A stretch of DNA of 64,000 bases from Photobacterium jeanii (GCF_001650345.1 NZ_LVHF01000029.1:186001-250000), one strand, 5' to 3'. Positions 53,018-63,683 are shown, numbered from the stretch's first letter. The notes: generated from the letters alone by a model not told the origin. Numbers and translations: made by a program.

Positions 53018-53917
53018 TTATTTTGATTTGTAAAACTCAAACAAACTGGAGAAGTCTAACGCCTCGTGTCCCCTCGCATTGTGAAATGCATACAAATTTC
53101 GCGCTAAACTGCCCATCGGGATCGCTGAGTCACTTTTTAGCGCCGCATCCGCTCCTAACCCTAAATCTTTCAGCATTAACTTGCCCATAAAACCAGGCTG
53201 ATACTGATTACTCGCAGGCGCGGTTGGCATCACTTGTGGGCATGGGTTATACAATTCTAGTGCCCAGTTTCGCCCAGAGCTTTGCAGCATGATGTCAGAC
53301 AAAACCTTAGGATCGAGGCCATTATCAATACCTAAATTCAACGCTTCACAAGTGCCTGCCATTAAAATGCCAAGCATCAGGTTATTGCAGATTTTTGCCA
53401 TTTGCCCATCACCCGCTTTACCAGCGTGGAAAATGTTTTTTCCGACATGTTTGAGCACTTGCTGCGCCTGTTGAAAGCCTTGATCACTGCCGCCAACAAT
53501 AAAAGTTAATGTTCCGGCTTGTGCGCCAGCGACTCCACCTGATACTGGCGCGTCAACAAAGGTTAACCCTTTCTTGTCCGCTTCTGCTGCCACTAAACGC
53601 GCTGAATCCGGATCTATGGTTGAGGAGTCAATCAAGAAAGTATCAGCGGCAACCAAGTTCAACAAACCAACACCACCATGATGATCACCCAAATACACAG
53701 CGCGTACATGTTCACCGGCGGGGAGCATAGTGATCACCGTATCAGCACCTTGAACAACTTCATCTAGGTTGGCCGCAACCACAGCACCATCAACAGCTAG
53801 TGCCTGTGCAGCTTGGGCATTGATATCAAAGACCTGCACTGTGCAGCCAGCCGTCAATAGGTTTTTCACCATTGGCGTACCCATATTACCCAAGCCGATA
53901 AACGCGATAGTTTTCAT
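53018..53917 (-). CDS. mmsB: 3-hydroxyisobutyrate dehydrogenase (IvdF/MmsB)
   Basis: A 299-aa NAD-dependent beta-hydroxyacid dehydrogenase converting 3-hydroxyisobutyrate to methylmalonate semialdehyde in valine breakdown. Rossmann motif IGLGNMGTPM at 7-16, substrate motif FVDAPVSGGVAGAQAGTL, and the catalytic Lys in GQMAKICNN. AGGAG lies 5 nt before the ATG. In operon order between the CoA hydrolase (ivdE) and ivdG. Confidence 0.94.
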   Translation of the reverse strand: MKTIAFIGLGNMGTPMVKNLLTAGCTVQVFDINAQAAQALAVDGAVVAANLDEVVQGADTVITMLPAGEHVRAVYLGDHHGGVGLLNLVAADTFLIDSSTIDPDSARLVAAEADKKGLTFVDAPVSGGVAGAQAGTLTFIVGGSDQGFQQAQQVLKHVGKNIFHAGKAGDGQMAKICNNLMLGILMAGTCEALNLGIDNGLDPKVLSDIMLQSSGRNWALELYNPCPQVMPTAPASNQYQPGFMGKLMLKDLGLGADAALKSDSAIPMGSLARNLYAFHNARGHEALDFSSLFEFYKSK

Positions 53918-54012
53918 GATGACTCCTAGAATTCAGGTTCAAGTTTGCTCTGCAGTATTTAGTGCTCACTCTTTACGTTCAACGCTTCACGCCCGATCTT
54001 CACACTCAACGA

Positions 54013-55143
54013 TTAACAGCCGAGCTCTGCAAGCGGATGGTCTTGTGGTTTCCAATAAGAGGTAAAGAGTTGATCGATCACGCTCTGATCAACATGATCA
54101 ACACTGTTAAAGCGCCATTGCGGATCGCCTGTTTTATCAATAAGTAAGGCTCGAACTCCCTCTTGAAACTCACCTAACTCGCCACAACGAAGCGATAAGT
54201 CCAGCTCAAGACGAAAACAGTCTGCCAGCGGCATATGGTGGTAATCATTCACTTGTCGAAAACAGATGTAGGCAGAAATAGGACTACCTGCTTGCATCGT
54301 CGCTTTGGCTTTTTCAATCCAGCGTCCTAAACCGTCAATCGCCATAATTTGTTGATAAACCACAGACAGTTTGGGGCTGACGCAAGCGGCTTGGATCTGA
54401 GCAAAATACGGAATCAGCTGGCTCGCAGGCATCGCTGGTACAACATCGATTGCGAGGTTAGCCAATAACTCATCCACCATTAAATGGTTCTCTTCAACGC
54501 TTCGCCACGGGTTATGTGTCAGTTGCTCAAATAGCTCTGCTTTGTGCTCAGCCCGCACCACGTGATCGGCAATACGAAGATCTATCGCATCGCTGGCATT
54601 TATCACCGCGCCCGTTAAGCCTAGAAACAAACCAATCCCTGTTGGGAGCTGATTCAAGAACCAAGTCCCACCCACATCAGGGTATAAACCGATCGTAATT
54701 TCAGGCATCGCCAGTTTGGAATGCTGAGTCAACACTCTGTGGCTTGCGCCAATGTACAAGCCAATTCCCCCACCCATCACAATGCCATCGCCCCACACAA
54801 TAATGGGCTTGGTATAGGTATGAATTAAATAGTCACACTGATATTCCAGCGTGAAATACGCGGCAAGAAAGGGTTGTACCTGATTTTTTTTCGGGGGAGA
54901 GTTTTGCATTGCATGGTACATGGCGCGAACATCACCACCAGCACAGAAGGCTTTATCACCTGCCGCGCACAAAACGACGCAGCTAATGGTGTCATCGTCT
55001 TGCCATATTTGAAGTTGAGTATAGAGCAGCTTGATCATGTCATAAGTTAAGGCATTCAAGGACGACGTATTATCAAGCTCTGCGACCCCAATTTGATGGC
55101 CGCTAGTACATGAGAGTTGCTGAAAATTTACCGTGCCTGCCAT
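54013..55143 (-). CDS. ivdE: 3-hydroxyisobutyryl-CoA hydrolase (IvdE)
   Basis: A 376-aa crotonase-fold thioesterase releasing 3-hydroxyisobutyrate from its CoA ester in valine breakdown. The type is set by length (longer than hydratases) and by KAFCAGGDVRAMY, GDGIVMGGGIGLYIGASHRV, MPEITIGLYPDVGGTWFLN (Glu and Asp of the active site) and the C-terminal FQEGVRALLIDKTGDPQW, all typical of HIBYL-CoA hydrolases. It follows the hydratase by 13 bp. The C-terminus ends HPLAELGC. Confidence 0.92.
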   Translation of the reverse strand: MAGTVNFQQLSCTSGHQIGVAELDNTSSLNALTYDMIKLLYTQLQIWQDDDTISCVVLCAAGDKAFCAGGDVRAMYHAMQNSPPKKNQVQPFLAAYFTLEYQCDYLIHTYTKPIIVWGDGIVMGGGIGLYIGASHRVLTQHSKLAMPEITIGLYPDVGGTWFLNQLPTGIGLFLGLTGAVINASDAIDLRIADHVVRAEHKAELFEQLTHNPWRSVEENHLMVDELLANLAIDVVPAMPASQLIPYFAQIQAACVSPKLSVVYQQIMAIDGLGRWIEKAKATMQAGSPISAYICFRQVNDYHHMPLADCFRLELDLSLRCGELGEFQEGVRALLIDKTGDPQWRFNSVDHVDQSVIDQLFTSYWKPQDHPLAELGC

Positions 55144-55156
55144 TGGCTTTTCCTCG

Positions 55157-55954
55157 CTATTGATTCTTCCATTCAGGAGGGCGTTTTTCTAAAAATGCTT
55201 GTACCCCTTCTTGTTGATCTTGGGTATCAAACAGTTGAATAAAGAGTTCCCGTTCGCGCACTAAACCATGTTGATGAGAGTGTAAGCGACTATTTTGGAT
55301 CAGCGCTTTGCACGCCGTGACCGATGAAGGCGATTGATTGGCAACGCTATGGGCTAACGCAAGCGCCTTAGAAAGGGCTTCACCTTGTTCCACCACTTCT
55401 TCGACCAAACCTATCGCTCGTGCTTGCTCTGCTTTCAGTTGTTCGCCACATAAAATAATGCGTTTTGCCCAGCCCTCGCCAACTAACCAAGTTAGGTTTT
55501 GCGTCCCACCCGCACAAGGCAATAACCCCACTTTGGCTTCGGGTAACGCCAACACAGCTTGCTGTTCGGCAATACGAATGTCACAAGCGAGTGCGACTTC
55601 TAAACCACCACCCATTGCATAACCATTAATAGCGGCAACCGAGACACCACGAAACGCTGATAATGTTTCAAACGCTTCACCGAAACAGCGCGCCATTTCA
55701 AGAGCGCGGGCTTTATCACCATCGGCAAATAACTTGAGATCCGCGCCTGCTGAGAAGAATTTCTCACCATCACCGGTTATCACAAGGGCGTAGATATTTT
55801 TATCGTCATTTAGGGTTTCAATAAGGTGCTTTAAGTCGCGCAAACTGGTTGCGGTCCAAGTATTGGCTGGCGGATTAGTCATGGTCAGGACAGCAACATG
55901 CCCATCATAGTGAATGTGAATTGCTTCATTTTTCTGTGGAGATGTCGAACCCAT
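55157..55954 (-). CDS. ivdD: Enoyl-CoA hydratase (IvdD)
   Basis: A 265-aa crotonase hydrating methacrylyl- or tiglyl-CoA. The oxyanion segments are KFFSAGADLKLFADG and GYAMGGGLEVALACD; the catalytic Glu pair region is LALPEAKVGLLPCAGGTQNL. GAGGAAG lies before the ATG. Neighbours: acyl-CoA dehydrogenase 67 bp upstream, hydrolase 13 bp downstream. The exact substrate is taken from context. Confidence 0.9.
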   Translation of the reverse strand: MGSTSPQKNEAIHIHYDGHVAVLTMTNPPANTWTATSLRDLKHLIETLNDDKNIYALVITGDGEKFFSAGADLKLFADGDKARALEMARCFGEAFETLSAFRGVSVAAINGYAMGGGLEVALACDIRIAEQQAVLALPEAKVGLLPCAGGTQNLTWLVGEGWAKRIILCGEQLKAEQARAIGLVEEVVEQGEALSKALALAHSVANQSPSSVTACKALIQNSRLHSHQHGLVRERELFIQLFDTQDQQEGVQAFLEKRPPEWKNQ

Positions 55955-56021
55955 GATTCTTCCTCTTGTTCAAAGCACAATAGATAGAGCATTAACGACA
56001 AAAACAGTATGACAATAACAA

Positions 56022-57176
56022 TTACAGTAGCTCTACGCCTTCCGCTAATACGCGACGAGCGATGATTAAACGCATGATTTCATTAGTACCTTCTAAGATT
56101 TGATGCACACGCACATCACGAAAATGACGCTCCAACGGGTATTCCTGAATATAACCATAGCCACCAAATATCTGTAATGCTTGGTCACATACCGTAAACC
56201 CGACATCGGTAGCAAAACGTTTTGCCATTGCACAATATGCTGTTGCTTCGGGATGTTGTTTATCTAGCTTATCAGCGGCATAGCGTACTAATTGCCGAGC
56301 AGCCACTAAGTCGGTCGCCATATCCGCCAATTTAAATTGCAATCCTTGAAACTGTGCGAGCTGACGACCGAACTGCTGGCGTTCATTCATATATTGGGTG
56401 GCGTGATTCAATGCCTGCTGCGCCGTACCAATGGAGCAACTTGCAATGTTGATGCGCCCACCATCCAACCCTTTCATAGCAAGCTTAAAGCCTTCCCCTT
56501 CTTTACCAAGCAAACCGGATTGTGGAACCTGCACATTTTCAAAGGTTACAGATCGAGTTGGCTGGCTATGCCAGCCCATTTTGGGCTCTTTGCGCCCGTA
56601 ACTAATGCCAGTACTGTGCGCATCCACTACAAAGGCAGAAATGCCTGCCGCTCCTGCATCGCCAGTACGTGCCATCACCACCAACACATCGGTATCACCC
56701 GCGCCAGAAATAAACGCTTTTGCGCCATTAAGAACATAACTGTCGCCCTGCTTCACCGCTGTAGTTGTCAGTGATGCCGCGTCCGAACCTGCATTGGCTT
56801 CCGTTAAACAATAAGAGCCTAACTTGGCACCAGCGATGAGATCAGGGCAAAACTCAGCAGTGGCGGGTTCGGTACCGCTACTGGCGATCATCCAAGTGAC
56901 CATATTATGAATCGTCATAAATGCCGTAGTAGAGGTGCACCCCATGGCTAATTGTTCGAAGATAATAGATGCATCTAACCGACTGAGCCCTAACCCACCC
57001 TGTGCTTCTGGGGTATAAAGACTCATAAAGCCCATCTCGCCAGCAGCTTGCAAAACATCTTTAGGGAAGGTTGATTCTTGATCCCATCGCGCAGCTTTGG
57101 GTGCTAACTGCTGCTCAGAAAACTGCTTGGCGGCATCAACAAAGAATTGTTGCTCTTGGCTTAAATCAAAGTTCAT
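56022..57176 (-). CDS. ivdC: Isobutyryl/2-methylbutyryl-CoA dehydrogenase (IvdC)
   Basis: A 384-aa FAD-dependent acyl-CoA dehydrogenase. FAD/substrate motifs are YCLTEANAGSDAASL, FISGAGDTDV and GGYGYIQEYPLERHFRDVRVHQILEGTNEIMR, with the catalytic base Glu in EGTNE, as in short/medium-chain and isobutyryl-CoA dehydrogenases. Electrons go to ETF. The ATG at 57176 is preferred (GGAGG 7 nt upstream); a GTG two codons earlier is too close to it. Confidence 0.93.
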   Translation of the reverse strand: MNFDLSQEQQFFVDAAKQFSEQQLAPKAARWDQESTFPKDVLQAAGEMGFMSLYTPEAQGGLGLSRLDASIIFEQLAMGCTSTTAFMTIHNMVTWMIASSGTEPATAEFCPDLIAGAKLGSYCLTEANAGSDAASLTTTAVKQGDSYVLNGAKAFISGAGDTDVLVVMARTGDAGAAGISAFVVDAHSTGISYGRKEPKMGWHSQPTRSVTFENVQVPQSGLLGKEGEGFKLAMKGLDGGRINIASCSIGTAQQALNHATQYMNERQQFGRQLAQFQGLQFKLADMATDLVAARQLVRYAADKLDKQHPEATAYCAMAKRFATDVGFTVCDQALQIFGGYGYIQEYPLERHFRDVRVHQILEGTNEIMRLIIARRVLAEGVELL

Positions 57177-57296
57177 CTTCACACCTCCATTTCAGCAAGA
57201 CAGCTCGCAACATGAACGCTTATTCACGCATATAGCTGCCTTAACAAGGCAAAAGAAAGGTTAAGAAAAAGGCAACCGGCAATGCCCAACCCTGCG

Positions 57297-58790
57297 TTAC
57301 TTTAATTGGATACTCATATTGAGCGCTGCCGGAATATCATCATCGAACCAACGAGCGGTGACTGTTTTTGTCTCGGTATAAAAACGCACGGCTTGCTTAC
57401 CATAGGCATGCAAATCGCCGTAAAAGCTGCCTCGCCAACCTGTAAATGAGAAAAATGGCAGTGGTACAGGAATAGGCACGTTAATGCCGACCTGACCCAC
57501 TTGAATCTGATGCTGATACTTACGCGCTGCCGCACCGCAGGCGGTAAAAATAGAAGTGCCGTTACCGTAAGGGTTGGCGTTCACTAACGCGATTGCTTCT
57601 TCCAAGGTATCAACTGTCATGCACAGTAAAACTGGTCCAAATATTTCTTGTTGATAGAGCTCCATTGCGGGTGTCACCCCACTAAAGACAGTTGGTGCCA
57701 GCCAATTCCCTTGTTCATAACCAGCAACCGTATAACCCGTACCATCTAGCTCACATATCGCACCTTGCTGTTTACCTTGCTCAATTAACCCAATCACCCG
57801 TGATTTCGCGGCAGCACTGATCAAAGGACCATATGCGGCAGTCTCATCGTTCCATACGCCCGGCTTCACTTTTGCCATTTCAGCCACCAGCTCAGGGATC
57901 CACGCCTTGCTATCACCCACAAACACCGCCACAGAAATCGCCATACAGCGCTGTCCAGCGGCACCAACAGATGAACTCACCAAGTTAGTGAGTACCTGCT
58001 CTTTATTGGCATCAGGCATCACCACCATATGATTCTTCGCCCCAGCAAAAGCTTGGACGCGTTTAAAATGCGTAGTTGCCGTTTGATAAATGTATTGCGC
58101 CACAGGCACTGAACCCACAAACGAAATAGTGCGAATATCTGGATGAGCTAACAACTGATCAACTTGCGATTTCTGACCATGAACCACTTGCAGCACACCT
58201 TTAGGTGCACCTGCTTGTTCGAACAATTCCGCAAGTCGCATCGCAGTTAAAGGGACTTGTTCTGAAGGCTTCAACACAAAGGTATTACCGCAGGCGATCG
58301 CCATCGGAAACATCCACAATGGGATCATAGCGGGGAAGTTAAACGGGGTTATCCCACAGCACACACCGAGCGGTTGGATCAGCGAGTAGCTATCAATGTC
58401 GGTCGCGACATTTTCTACCGTCTCGCCCATCATCAAACTGGCGATATTGGCAGCCTGCTCCACCACTTCAATCCCACGCCATACATCGCCTTTGGCATCA
58501 ACGGTCGTTTTACCCGTTTCTGACGATAGCAAAGCCGCGATCTCATCGTGATGCTGTTTAAGGAGGTGCTGATAATTGAGCATCAAGCGGGCACGCTCAG
58601 GGGTTGCTACTTCTTTCCAACTCATAAAAGCACGCTTAGCATCAGCAATAGCCGCTTCAATTTCGGAGTCGGTTGCGCAAGGTAACTTGGCAATCACCTG
58701 ATTTGAGGCCGGATCTGTCACATCAACCCATCGTTGAGTCGCAGATTGACGAAACTCGCCTTCAATATAAAGCGGCACAGACTGAACCAT
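57297..58790 (-). CDS. mmsA: Methylmalonate-semialdehyde dehydrogenase (IvdB/MmsA)
   Basis: A 497-aa CoA-acylating aldehyde dehydrogenase that turns methylmalonate semialdehyde into propionyl-CoA (and malonate semialdehyde to acetyl-CoA). Family marks: [26 protein letters not shown], the catalytic Cys in [23 protein letters not shown], and the end [24 protein letters not shown]. Second gene of the ivd operon, 115 bp after the thiolase. Confidence 0.95.
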   Translation of the reverse strand: MVQSVPLYIEGEFRQSATQRWVDVTDPASNQVIAKLPCATDSEIEAAIADAKRAFMSWKEVATPERARLMLNYQHLLKQHHDEIAALLSSETGKTTVDAKGDVWRGIEVVEQAANIASLMMGETVENVATDIDSYSLIQPLGVCCGITPFNFPAMIPLWMFPMAIACGNTFVLKPSEQVPLTAMRLAELFEQAGAPKGVLQVVHGQKSQVDQLLAHPDIRTISFVGSVPVAQYIYQTATTHFKRVQAFAGAKNHMVVMPDANKEQVLTNLVSSSVGAAGQRCMAISVAVFVGDSKAWIPELVAEMAKVKPGVWNDETAAYGPLISAAAKSRVIGLIEQGKQQGAICELDGTGYTVAGYEQGNWLAPTVFSGVTPAMELYQQEIFGPVLLCMTVDTLEEAIALVNANPYGNGTSIFTACGAAARKYQHQIQVGQVGINVPIPVPLPFFSFTGWRGSFYGDLHAYGKQAVRFYTETKTVTARWFDDDIPAALNMSIQLK

Positions 58791-58905
58791 AGTTGTATTC
58801 CTCTTTGCTTAAGCAATGATGGAAGTCGCTCACGGCGCGTTTTCATCACGCTTTATATCGTTTGAAAAATCCTAAAAACATCCAAAACAATTTGATATGG
58901 CTATC

Positions 58906-60216
58906 CTACAAACCTGCTGATTTAGGCAGTTCTATCGCCACAGCAGTGGCTTCACCACCACCAATACACAGTGATGCCACGCCATAAACTGCGCGGTTTT
59001 CCCCTTGGTTGATCAGCTGTTGCTGTAATTGTTGCAACGCATGGATCAGAGTCACTATGATTCGCGTACCGCTCGCACCAATAGGGTGGCCCAGCGCACA
59101 AGCACCGCCGTTCACGTTTACCCTTTCTTCATCAATGCCTAAACCTTTAATGGCGACTTGGGTGACGACCGCAAAGGCTTCATTGATTTCCCAACGATCA
59201 ACCTTCTCTACCGACCAACCCAACTTATCGAGCAAGGCATGGCAAGCAAACTGTGGAGCAAGAGTAAACTCCGCGGGTTCTCTGGCATGAGTCGCATGAC
59301 CGTGAAGGATCGCCAGCGGTAATATCTGATGCGCTATAGAAAGATCGCTATCAATTAACATCAACGCCGCCGCACCATCTGAAATAGCACTCGAATTGGC
59401 CGCTGTGATGCTGCCAGCACTTTCACCATCAGACGTTACTTTAGACGCTGAAGACGAAACAAAGGCAGGTTTAAGTTTGGGGATTTTATCTAGCTGAATC
59501 TCATTAGGGTGTTCATCATCTGAAACGATCTCAGGTATCGATTTATAGCCCGATTTCGAATGCGACTTTTGCTGTTGAGCCAATACCACGGGTACAATTT
59601 CATCCATAAACCGACCATCACTTTGGGCGGCTTTTGCCCGCTCTGCCGAGCGAATTGCCCACGCGTCCATTTGTTCACGACTGAAACCTTGCTCATCGGC
59701 TGTCGCTTGACCGTACACACCCATCAAATGCCCTTCGTAGGCATCTTGTAGACCATCAAAAAACATATGGTCTTGCGCTGTTTTGTGCCCCGCCCGAAAC
59801 CCTTGTCGTGCTTGAGGCAACAAATACGGCGCGTTAGTCATGCTTTCCATCCCACCCGCAATAATGCACTGGCTATGACCAAGCAGGATCTGATCAAAGG
59901 CCATCATTACGGTTTTCATACCTGAACCACAAACTTTATTCACCGTGGTACACGGCGTCGCGTAGCTCAGCCCCGCTTGAATGGCTGCTTGTCGCGCAGG
60001 CGCTTGACCACACCCCGCCGTCAGTACACAGCCCATGTAAACTTCATCAATCGTGAAAGGTAAGGAAGTAGAAGATGGCAGCTTTTCGCTGGCTTGCTCT
60101 AAGGTAGCCGCAATTGCCCAGCCCCCTAGCTCTGGGGCAGAGAGTGAGCTTAATGTGCCTTGGAAGCTCCCAATGGGCGTGCGTTTAGCAGCAATAATAT
60201 GAACGGTTTTCGCCAT
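58906..60216 (-). CDS. ivdA: Acetyl-CoA C-acyltransferase/thiolase (IvdA)
   Basis: A 436-aa thiolase cleaving 2-methylacetoacetyl-CoA or acetoacetyl-CoA with CoA. The nucleophile is C96 (VNKVCGSGM); the other marks are NGGACALGHPIGASGTRI (His) and ASLCIGGGEATA (second Cys). At 436 aa it is longer than usual (about 390-400): an insert with KSHSKSGYKSIPEIVSDDEH near residue 230-260 explains the difference. The ATG at 60216 has AAGGA 7 nt upstream; the frame is open 41 codons further over the LiuR sites. First gene of the ivd operon. Confidence 0.92.
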   Translation of the reverse strand: MAKTVHIIAAKRTPIGSFQGTLSSLSAPELGGWAIAATLEQASEKLPSSTSLPFTIDEVYMGCVLTAGCGQAPARQAAIQAGLSYATPCTTVNKVCGSGMKTVMMAFDQILLGHSQCIIAGGMESMTNAPYLLPQARQGFRAGHKTAQDHMFFDGLQDAYEGHLMGVYGQATADEQGFSREQMDAWAIRSAERAKAAQSDGRFMDEIVPVVLAQQQKSHSKSGYKSIPEIVSDDEHPNEIQLDKIPKLKPAFVSSSASKVTSDGESAGSITAANSSAISDGAAALMLIDSDLSIAHQILPLAILHGHATHAREPAEFTLAPQFACHALLDKLGWSVEKVDRWEINEAFAVVTQVAIKGLGIDEERVNVNGGACALGHPIGASGTRIIVTLIHALQQLQQQLINQGENRAVYGVASLCIGGGEATAVAIELPKSAGL

Positions 60217-60236
60217 GACATCGTCCTTTCGATTTC

Positions 60237-60252
60237 TTGACGTATACGTAAG
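60237..60252. promoter_or_regulatory. LiuR-type palindrome 1 (ivdA/liuR)
   Basis: TTGACGT-AT-ACGTAAG, a 7-2-7 palindrome with two mismatched arm positions, 20 bp upstream of the ivdA start. Together with 60266-60281 (29 bp further) it forms a double site in the 145-bp ivdA-liuR gap. Confidence 0.75.
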
Positions 60253-60265
60253 CATAGCACTAACA

Positions 60266-60281
60266 TTTACGTAAACGTAAA
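60266..60281. promoter_or_regulatory. LiuR-type palindrome 2 (ivdA/liuR)
   Basis: TTTACGT-AA-ACGTAAA, a perfect 7-2-7 palindrome 80 bp upstream of liuR and 49 bp upstream of ivdA. Best site of the set, probably the main operator for autorepression of liuR and control of ivdA. Confidence 0.8.
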
Positions 60282-60361
60282 GAAACAAATTGCAAACATT
60301 GCAGCCCCTAGTCGTACCAATGGCACCATTTCGTGACACGCTGGATTACAGGAGCTTTGCC

Positions 60362-60742
60362 ATGGAAACTTTCAAGATCAGCGAGTTGGCAAAAGAGTTC
60401 GACATCACCACCCGTAGCATTCGGTTCTACGAAGACGTTGGCTTGCTCGCTCCCACTCGCAGTGGCACAACCCGTATCTATCAGCGGCGCGACAAAATCC
60501 GATTAAAACTCATTCTAAGGGGCAAAAGGCTAGGTTTTTCGTTGGCAGAAATTCGCGAACTGTTTGATCTCTACGATACCGATCAAACACATGCACAACT
60601 CAATCAAATGCTCACCATCATTGATGAAAAGCAGGCCGTACTCCAACAACAACTCAATGACATTAATGTAGTGATGAACGAATTAACGGCCGCTCGTGAG
60701 CGTTGCTTACTGGCGATCGGTAATAGTGATTTAAGCAAATAG
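60362..60742 (+). CDS. liuR: MerR-family regulator LiuR
   Basis: A 126-aa MerR-family repressor of leucine/isoleucine catabolism. The winged helix KISELAKEFDITTRSIRFYEDVGLL at the N-terminus is followed by a dimer coiled coil (DQTHAQLNQMLTIIDEKQAVLQQQLND). AGGAG is 7 nt before the ATG at 60362. It sits between the ivd operon (divergent) and liuABC (downstream), and three matching palindromes in the window lie at its expected targets. The effector in related bacteria is thought to be an acyl-CoA intermediate. Confidence 0.93.
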   Translation: METFKISELAKEFDITTRSIRFYEDVGLLAPTRSGTTRIYQRRDKIRLKLILRGKRLGFSLAEIRELFDLYDTDQTHAQLNQMLTIIDEKQAVLQQQLNDINVVMNELTAARERCLLAIGNSDLSK

Positions 60743-60758
60743 GGTTATGCGCAAACTG

Positions 60759-60785
60759 TTTTCGTAATGGGAATTTTCGTAATGG
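60759..60785 (+). repeat. Direct repeat upstream of liuA
   Basis: TTTTCGTAATGG at 60759-60770 and again at 60774-60785 (15 bp apart), in the 85-bp gap between liuR and liuA. The half TTTTCGTAAT resembles the LiuR half-site TTTACGTAA, so this may be a weak operator or simply a small duplication. Confidence 0.5.
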
Positions 60786-60827
60786 TAATGCGACTTCGCT
60801 ATTTCAATATTGCTGAGGAAAATCACC

Positions 60828-61997
60828 ATGCTTGATGCCTATACTCCGCTCAACTTTGGCTTAGGCGAAACCCTCGATATGTTGCGTGACCATGTCCAAG
60901 GTTTCGCGCAACAAGCTCTCGCCCCGCTAGCGCAACAAGTCGATCAGGATAACCAGTTTCCTAATCAACTATGGCCTGTATTAGGAGAAATGGGATTGCT
61001 TGGCGTCACCGTCGATGAACGCTATGGCGGTGCCAATATGGGTTATCTCGCTCATGTTATTGCGATGGAAGAAATCAGCCGCGCTTCAGCCTCGATCGGC
61101 CTTAGTTATGGTGCGCACTCTAATTTGTGCGTCAATCAGATCTTCCGTAATGGCAATGAAGCACAACGGCAAAAGTACCTCCCCAAATTAATCTCAGGTG
61201 AATACATTGGCGCGTTAGCCATGAGTGAAGTTAACGCTGGCTCCGACGTTGTCAGCATGCAGCTTACCGCCACACAAGAAGGTGATCACTTTGTTCTTAA
61301 TGGCAACAAAATGTGGATCACCAATGGCCCAGATGCCCACGTGTTAGTGGTGTATGCCAAAACCGCCCCCACCGCAGGTGCTCACGGTATTAGTGCTTTT
61401 ATTATTGAGCGCGACTTTGCCGGTTTTAGCCATGCTCAAAAGCTGGACAAACTTGGCATGCGCGGTTCAAACACTTGCGAACTGGTATTTGATCAATGCC
61501 GTGTGCCAGCCTCAAACCTATTAGGCGAACTGAATAAAGGCGTTGAAGTTTTAATGAGTGGGCTCGATTATGAACGCGTGGTGCTCGCCGCAGGTCCTCT
61601 TGGCATCATGCGCGCTTGTTTGGATTTAGTCATTCCTTATATCCACGATCGGAAGCAGTTTGGTCAAGCCATTGGGGAATTCCAACTGGTGCAGGCCAAA
61701 GTTGCCGATATGTACACCCAAATGAACGCAGCACGCAGTTACGTTTACACCGTAGCAGCGTCCTGTGATCGCGGTGAAACCACCCGCAAAGATGCTGCAG
61801 GTGTGATCCTCTACAGCGCCGAGCTGGCAACAAAAATAGCACTAGATACCATTCAACTGCTGGGGGGGAATGGCTATATCAACGAATTTCCTGCTGGGCG
61901 ACTATTACGCGACGCCAAGTTATACGAAATTGGCGCAGGTACCTCTGAAATCCGCCGAATGCTCATTGGTCGTGAGCTCTTTAACGAGTCACGATAA
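60828..61997 (+). CDS. liuA: Isovaleryl-CoA dehydrogenase LiuA
   Basis: A 389-aa FAD acyl-CoA dehydrogenase oxidising isovaleryl-CoA to 3-methylcrotonyl-CoA in leucine breakdown. Diagnostic: the base Glu lies at E249 in [14 protein letters not shown], and the C-terminal position that is Glu in most relatives reads [10 protein letters not shown], the pattern of isovaleryl-CoA dehydrogenases. Also [16 protein letters not shown] and [23 protein letters not shown] precedes the ATG at 60828. Followed by liuB after 11 bp. Confidence 0.95.
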   Translation: MLDAYTPLNFGLGETLDMLRDHVQGFAQQALAPLAQQVDQDNQFPNQLWPVLGEMGLLGVTVDERYGGANMGYLAHVIAMEEISRASASIGLSYGAHSNLCVNQIFRNGNEAQRQKYLPKLISGEYIGALAMSEVNAGSDVVSMQLTATQEGDHFVLNGNKMWITNGPDAHVLVVYAKTAPTAGAHGISAFIIERDFAGFSHAQKLDKLGMRGSNTCELVFDQCRVPASNLLGELNKGVEVLMSGLDYERVVLAAGPLGIMRACLDLVIPYIHDRKQFGQAIGEFQLVQAKVADMYTQMNAARSYVYTVAASCDRGETTRKDAAGVILYSAELATKIALDTIQLLGGNGYINEFPAGRLLRDAKLYEIGAGTSEIRRMLIGRELFNESR

Positions 61998-62008
61998 AGG
62001 AACGCATT

Positions 62009-63664
62009 ATGACTCAAGCCAGAACGAATCTAACCAATAACACCCTTTCTAGCACACGAGTGATCCACACCAAGGTCGATCCTGATGATCCCATTTACGT
62101 TACCAATCATAAGATCATGTCGGTAATGGTGGAAAACCTGAACGCAAATCTCAAAATCATCGAAAAAGGCGGCGGCGACAAAGCACAGCAACGCCAAATC
62201 AGCAAAGGGAAACTTCCTGTTCGTCAACGCATTAGCACCCTACTCGATGCTGACAGTGAATTTTTAGAAATCGGTCAATTTGCCGCTTGGCGTGTTTACG
62301 ACGACAACATTCCTTGTGCTGGCGTAGTGGCTGGCATTGGTAAAGTCGAAGGAATCAACTGCATGATCATTGCTAATGACCCTTCAGTAAAAGGCGGGAC
62401 TTACTATCCGCTGACCGTTAAGAAACATTTACGAGCCCAAGAAATTGCCGAACGCTGCCAACTACCTTGCATTTACTTGGTTGATTCCGGCGGTGCCAAC
62501 TTACCCCATCAAGCTGACGTATTTCCCGACCGCGATCATTTTGGGCGAATCTTCTATAACCAAGCGCGAATGTCTGCCAAAGGTATTCCTCAAATAGCCG
62601 TGGTTCACGGCTTATGTACCGCAGGGGGCGCGTACATTCCTGCCATGGCAGATGTGTCTATCATCATCAAAAACCAAGGCACCATCTTTTTAGCCGGTCC
62701 GCCATTAGTCAAAGCAGCAACAGGTGAAGAAGTCACCGCTGAAGCCCTTGGTGGTGCCGACGTGCATTGCATGAAATCAGGTGTCGCGGATTACTACGCC
62801 AACGATGAACATGATGCCCTCAAGCTTGCACGCCAAGCGGTACACAGCACGCACAAATCACCAGCATTATTGCATGGCCAACACGCTGACTTTACACCAC
62901 CAAAATACGATATCGATGAAATTTACGGCATTACCAATGCCGATTTACGTAAGCCTTTTGATATTCGAGAAGTGATCGCTCGCTTGGTTGACGGCTCAGC
63001 CTTTGATGAATTTAAAGCGTTATACGGCAGTACCTTAATTTGTGGTTTTGCCACTTTGCATGGTCACCCTATTGGTATCGTTGCCAACAATGGCATTTTG
63101 TTTTCAGAATCTGCCCAAAAAGGGGCGCACTTCGTAGAGCTCTGCGCTAAACGAAAAATTCCTTTGGTATTTTTACAAAACATCACTGGTTTTATGGTCG
63201 GCAGCCGCGCTGAAGCAGGCGGCATCGCCAAAGATGGCGCCAAAATGGTGATGGCGGTTGCCTGTGCCGATGTTCCTAAATTTACAGTTGTGATTGGCGG
63301 CTCATACGGTGCAGGAAACTATGGCATGTGTGGGCGCGCTTATAGTCCAACCATGATGTGGATGTGGCCCAATGCGCGAATATCCGTTATGGGTGGAGAA
63401 CAAGCAGCAGGTGTGCTGGCGCAAGTTACACGAGAAATCAAACAACGTAATGGCGAACCTTGGAGTGATGAACAAGAAGCCGCATTTAAACAACCTATTC
63501 TCGAACAATACGAGCAAGAAAGTCATCCTTATTACGCCAGTGCTCGGCTATGGGATGATGGGATCATCGATCCTAAAGATACACGTAACGTACTAAAACA
63601 AGCACTCAATGCTGTTGCTAATACACCAGTAGAAGAAAGCCAATTTGGCATTTTCCGCATATAG
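62009..63664 (+). CDS. liuB: Methylcrotonyl-CoA carboxylase carboxyltransferase subunit LiuB
   Basis: A 551-aa carboxyltransferase subunit that moves CO2 from biotin on the partner subunit (LiuD, beyond the window) to 3-methylcrotonyl-CoA. Family segments are [69 protein letters not shown] and [18 protein letters not shown] with [17 protein letters not shown] lies before the ATG. Within the liuA-liuB-liuC operon. Confidence 0.95.
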   Translation: MTQARTNLTNNTLSSTRVIHTKVDPDDPIYVTNHKIMSVMVENLNANLKIIEKGGGDKAQQRQISKGKLPVRQRISTLLDADSEFLEIGQFAAWRVYDDNIPCAGVVAGIGKVEGINCMIIANDPSVKGGTYYPLTVKKHLRAQEIAERCQLPCIYLVDSGGANLPHQADVFPDRDHFGRIFYNQARMSAKGIPQIAVVHGLCTAGGAYIPAMADVSIIIKNQGTIFLAGPPLVKAATGEEVTAEALGGADVHCMKSGVADYYANDEHDALKLARQAVHSTHKSPALLHGQHADFTPPKYDIDEIYGITNADLRKPFDIREVIARLVDGSAFDEFKALYGSTLICGFATLHGHPIGIVANNGILFSESAQKGAHFVELCAKRKIPLVFLQNITGFMVGSRAEAGGIAKDGAKMVMAVACADVPKFTVVIGGSYGAGNYGMCGRAYSPTMMWMWPNARISVMGGEQAAGVLAQVTREIKQRNGEPWSDEQEAAFKQPILEQYEQESHPYYASARLWDDGIIDPKDTRNVLKQALNAVANTPVEESQFGIFRI

Positions 63665-63683
63665 CAGCCGATGTGAGGTAACC

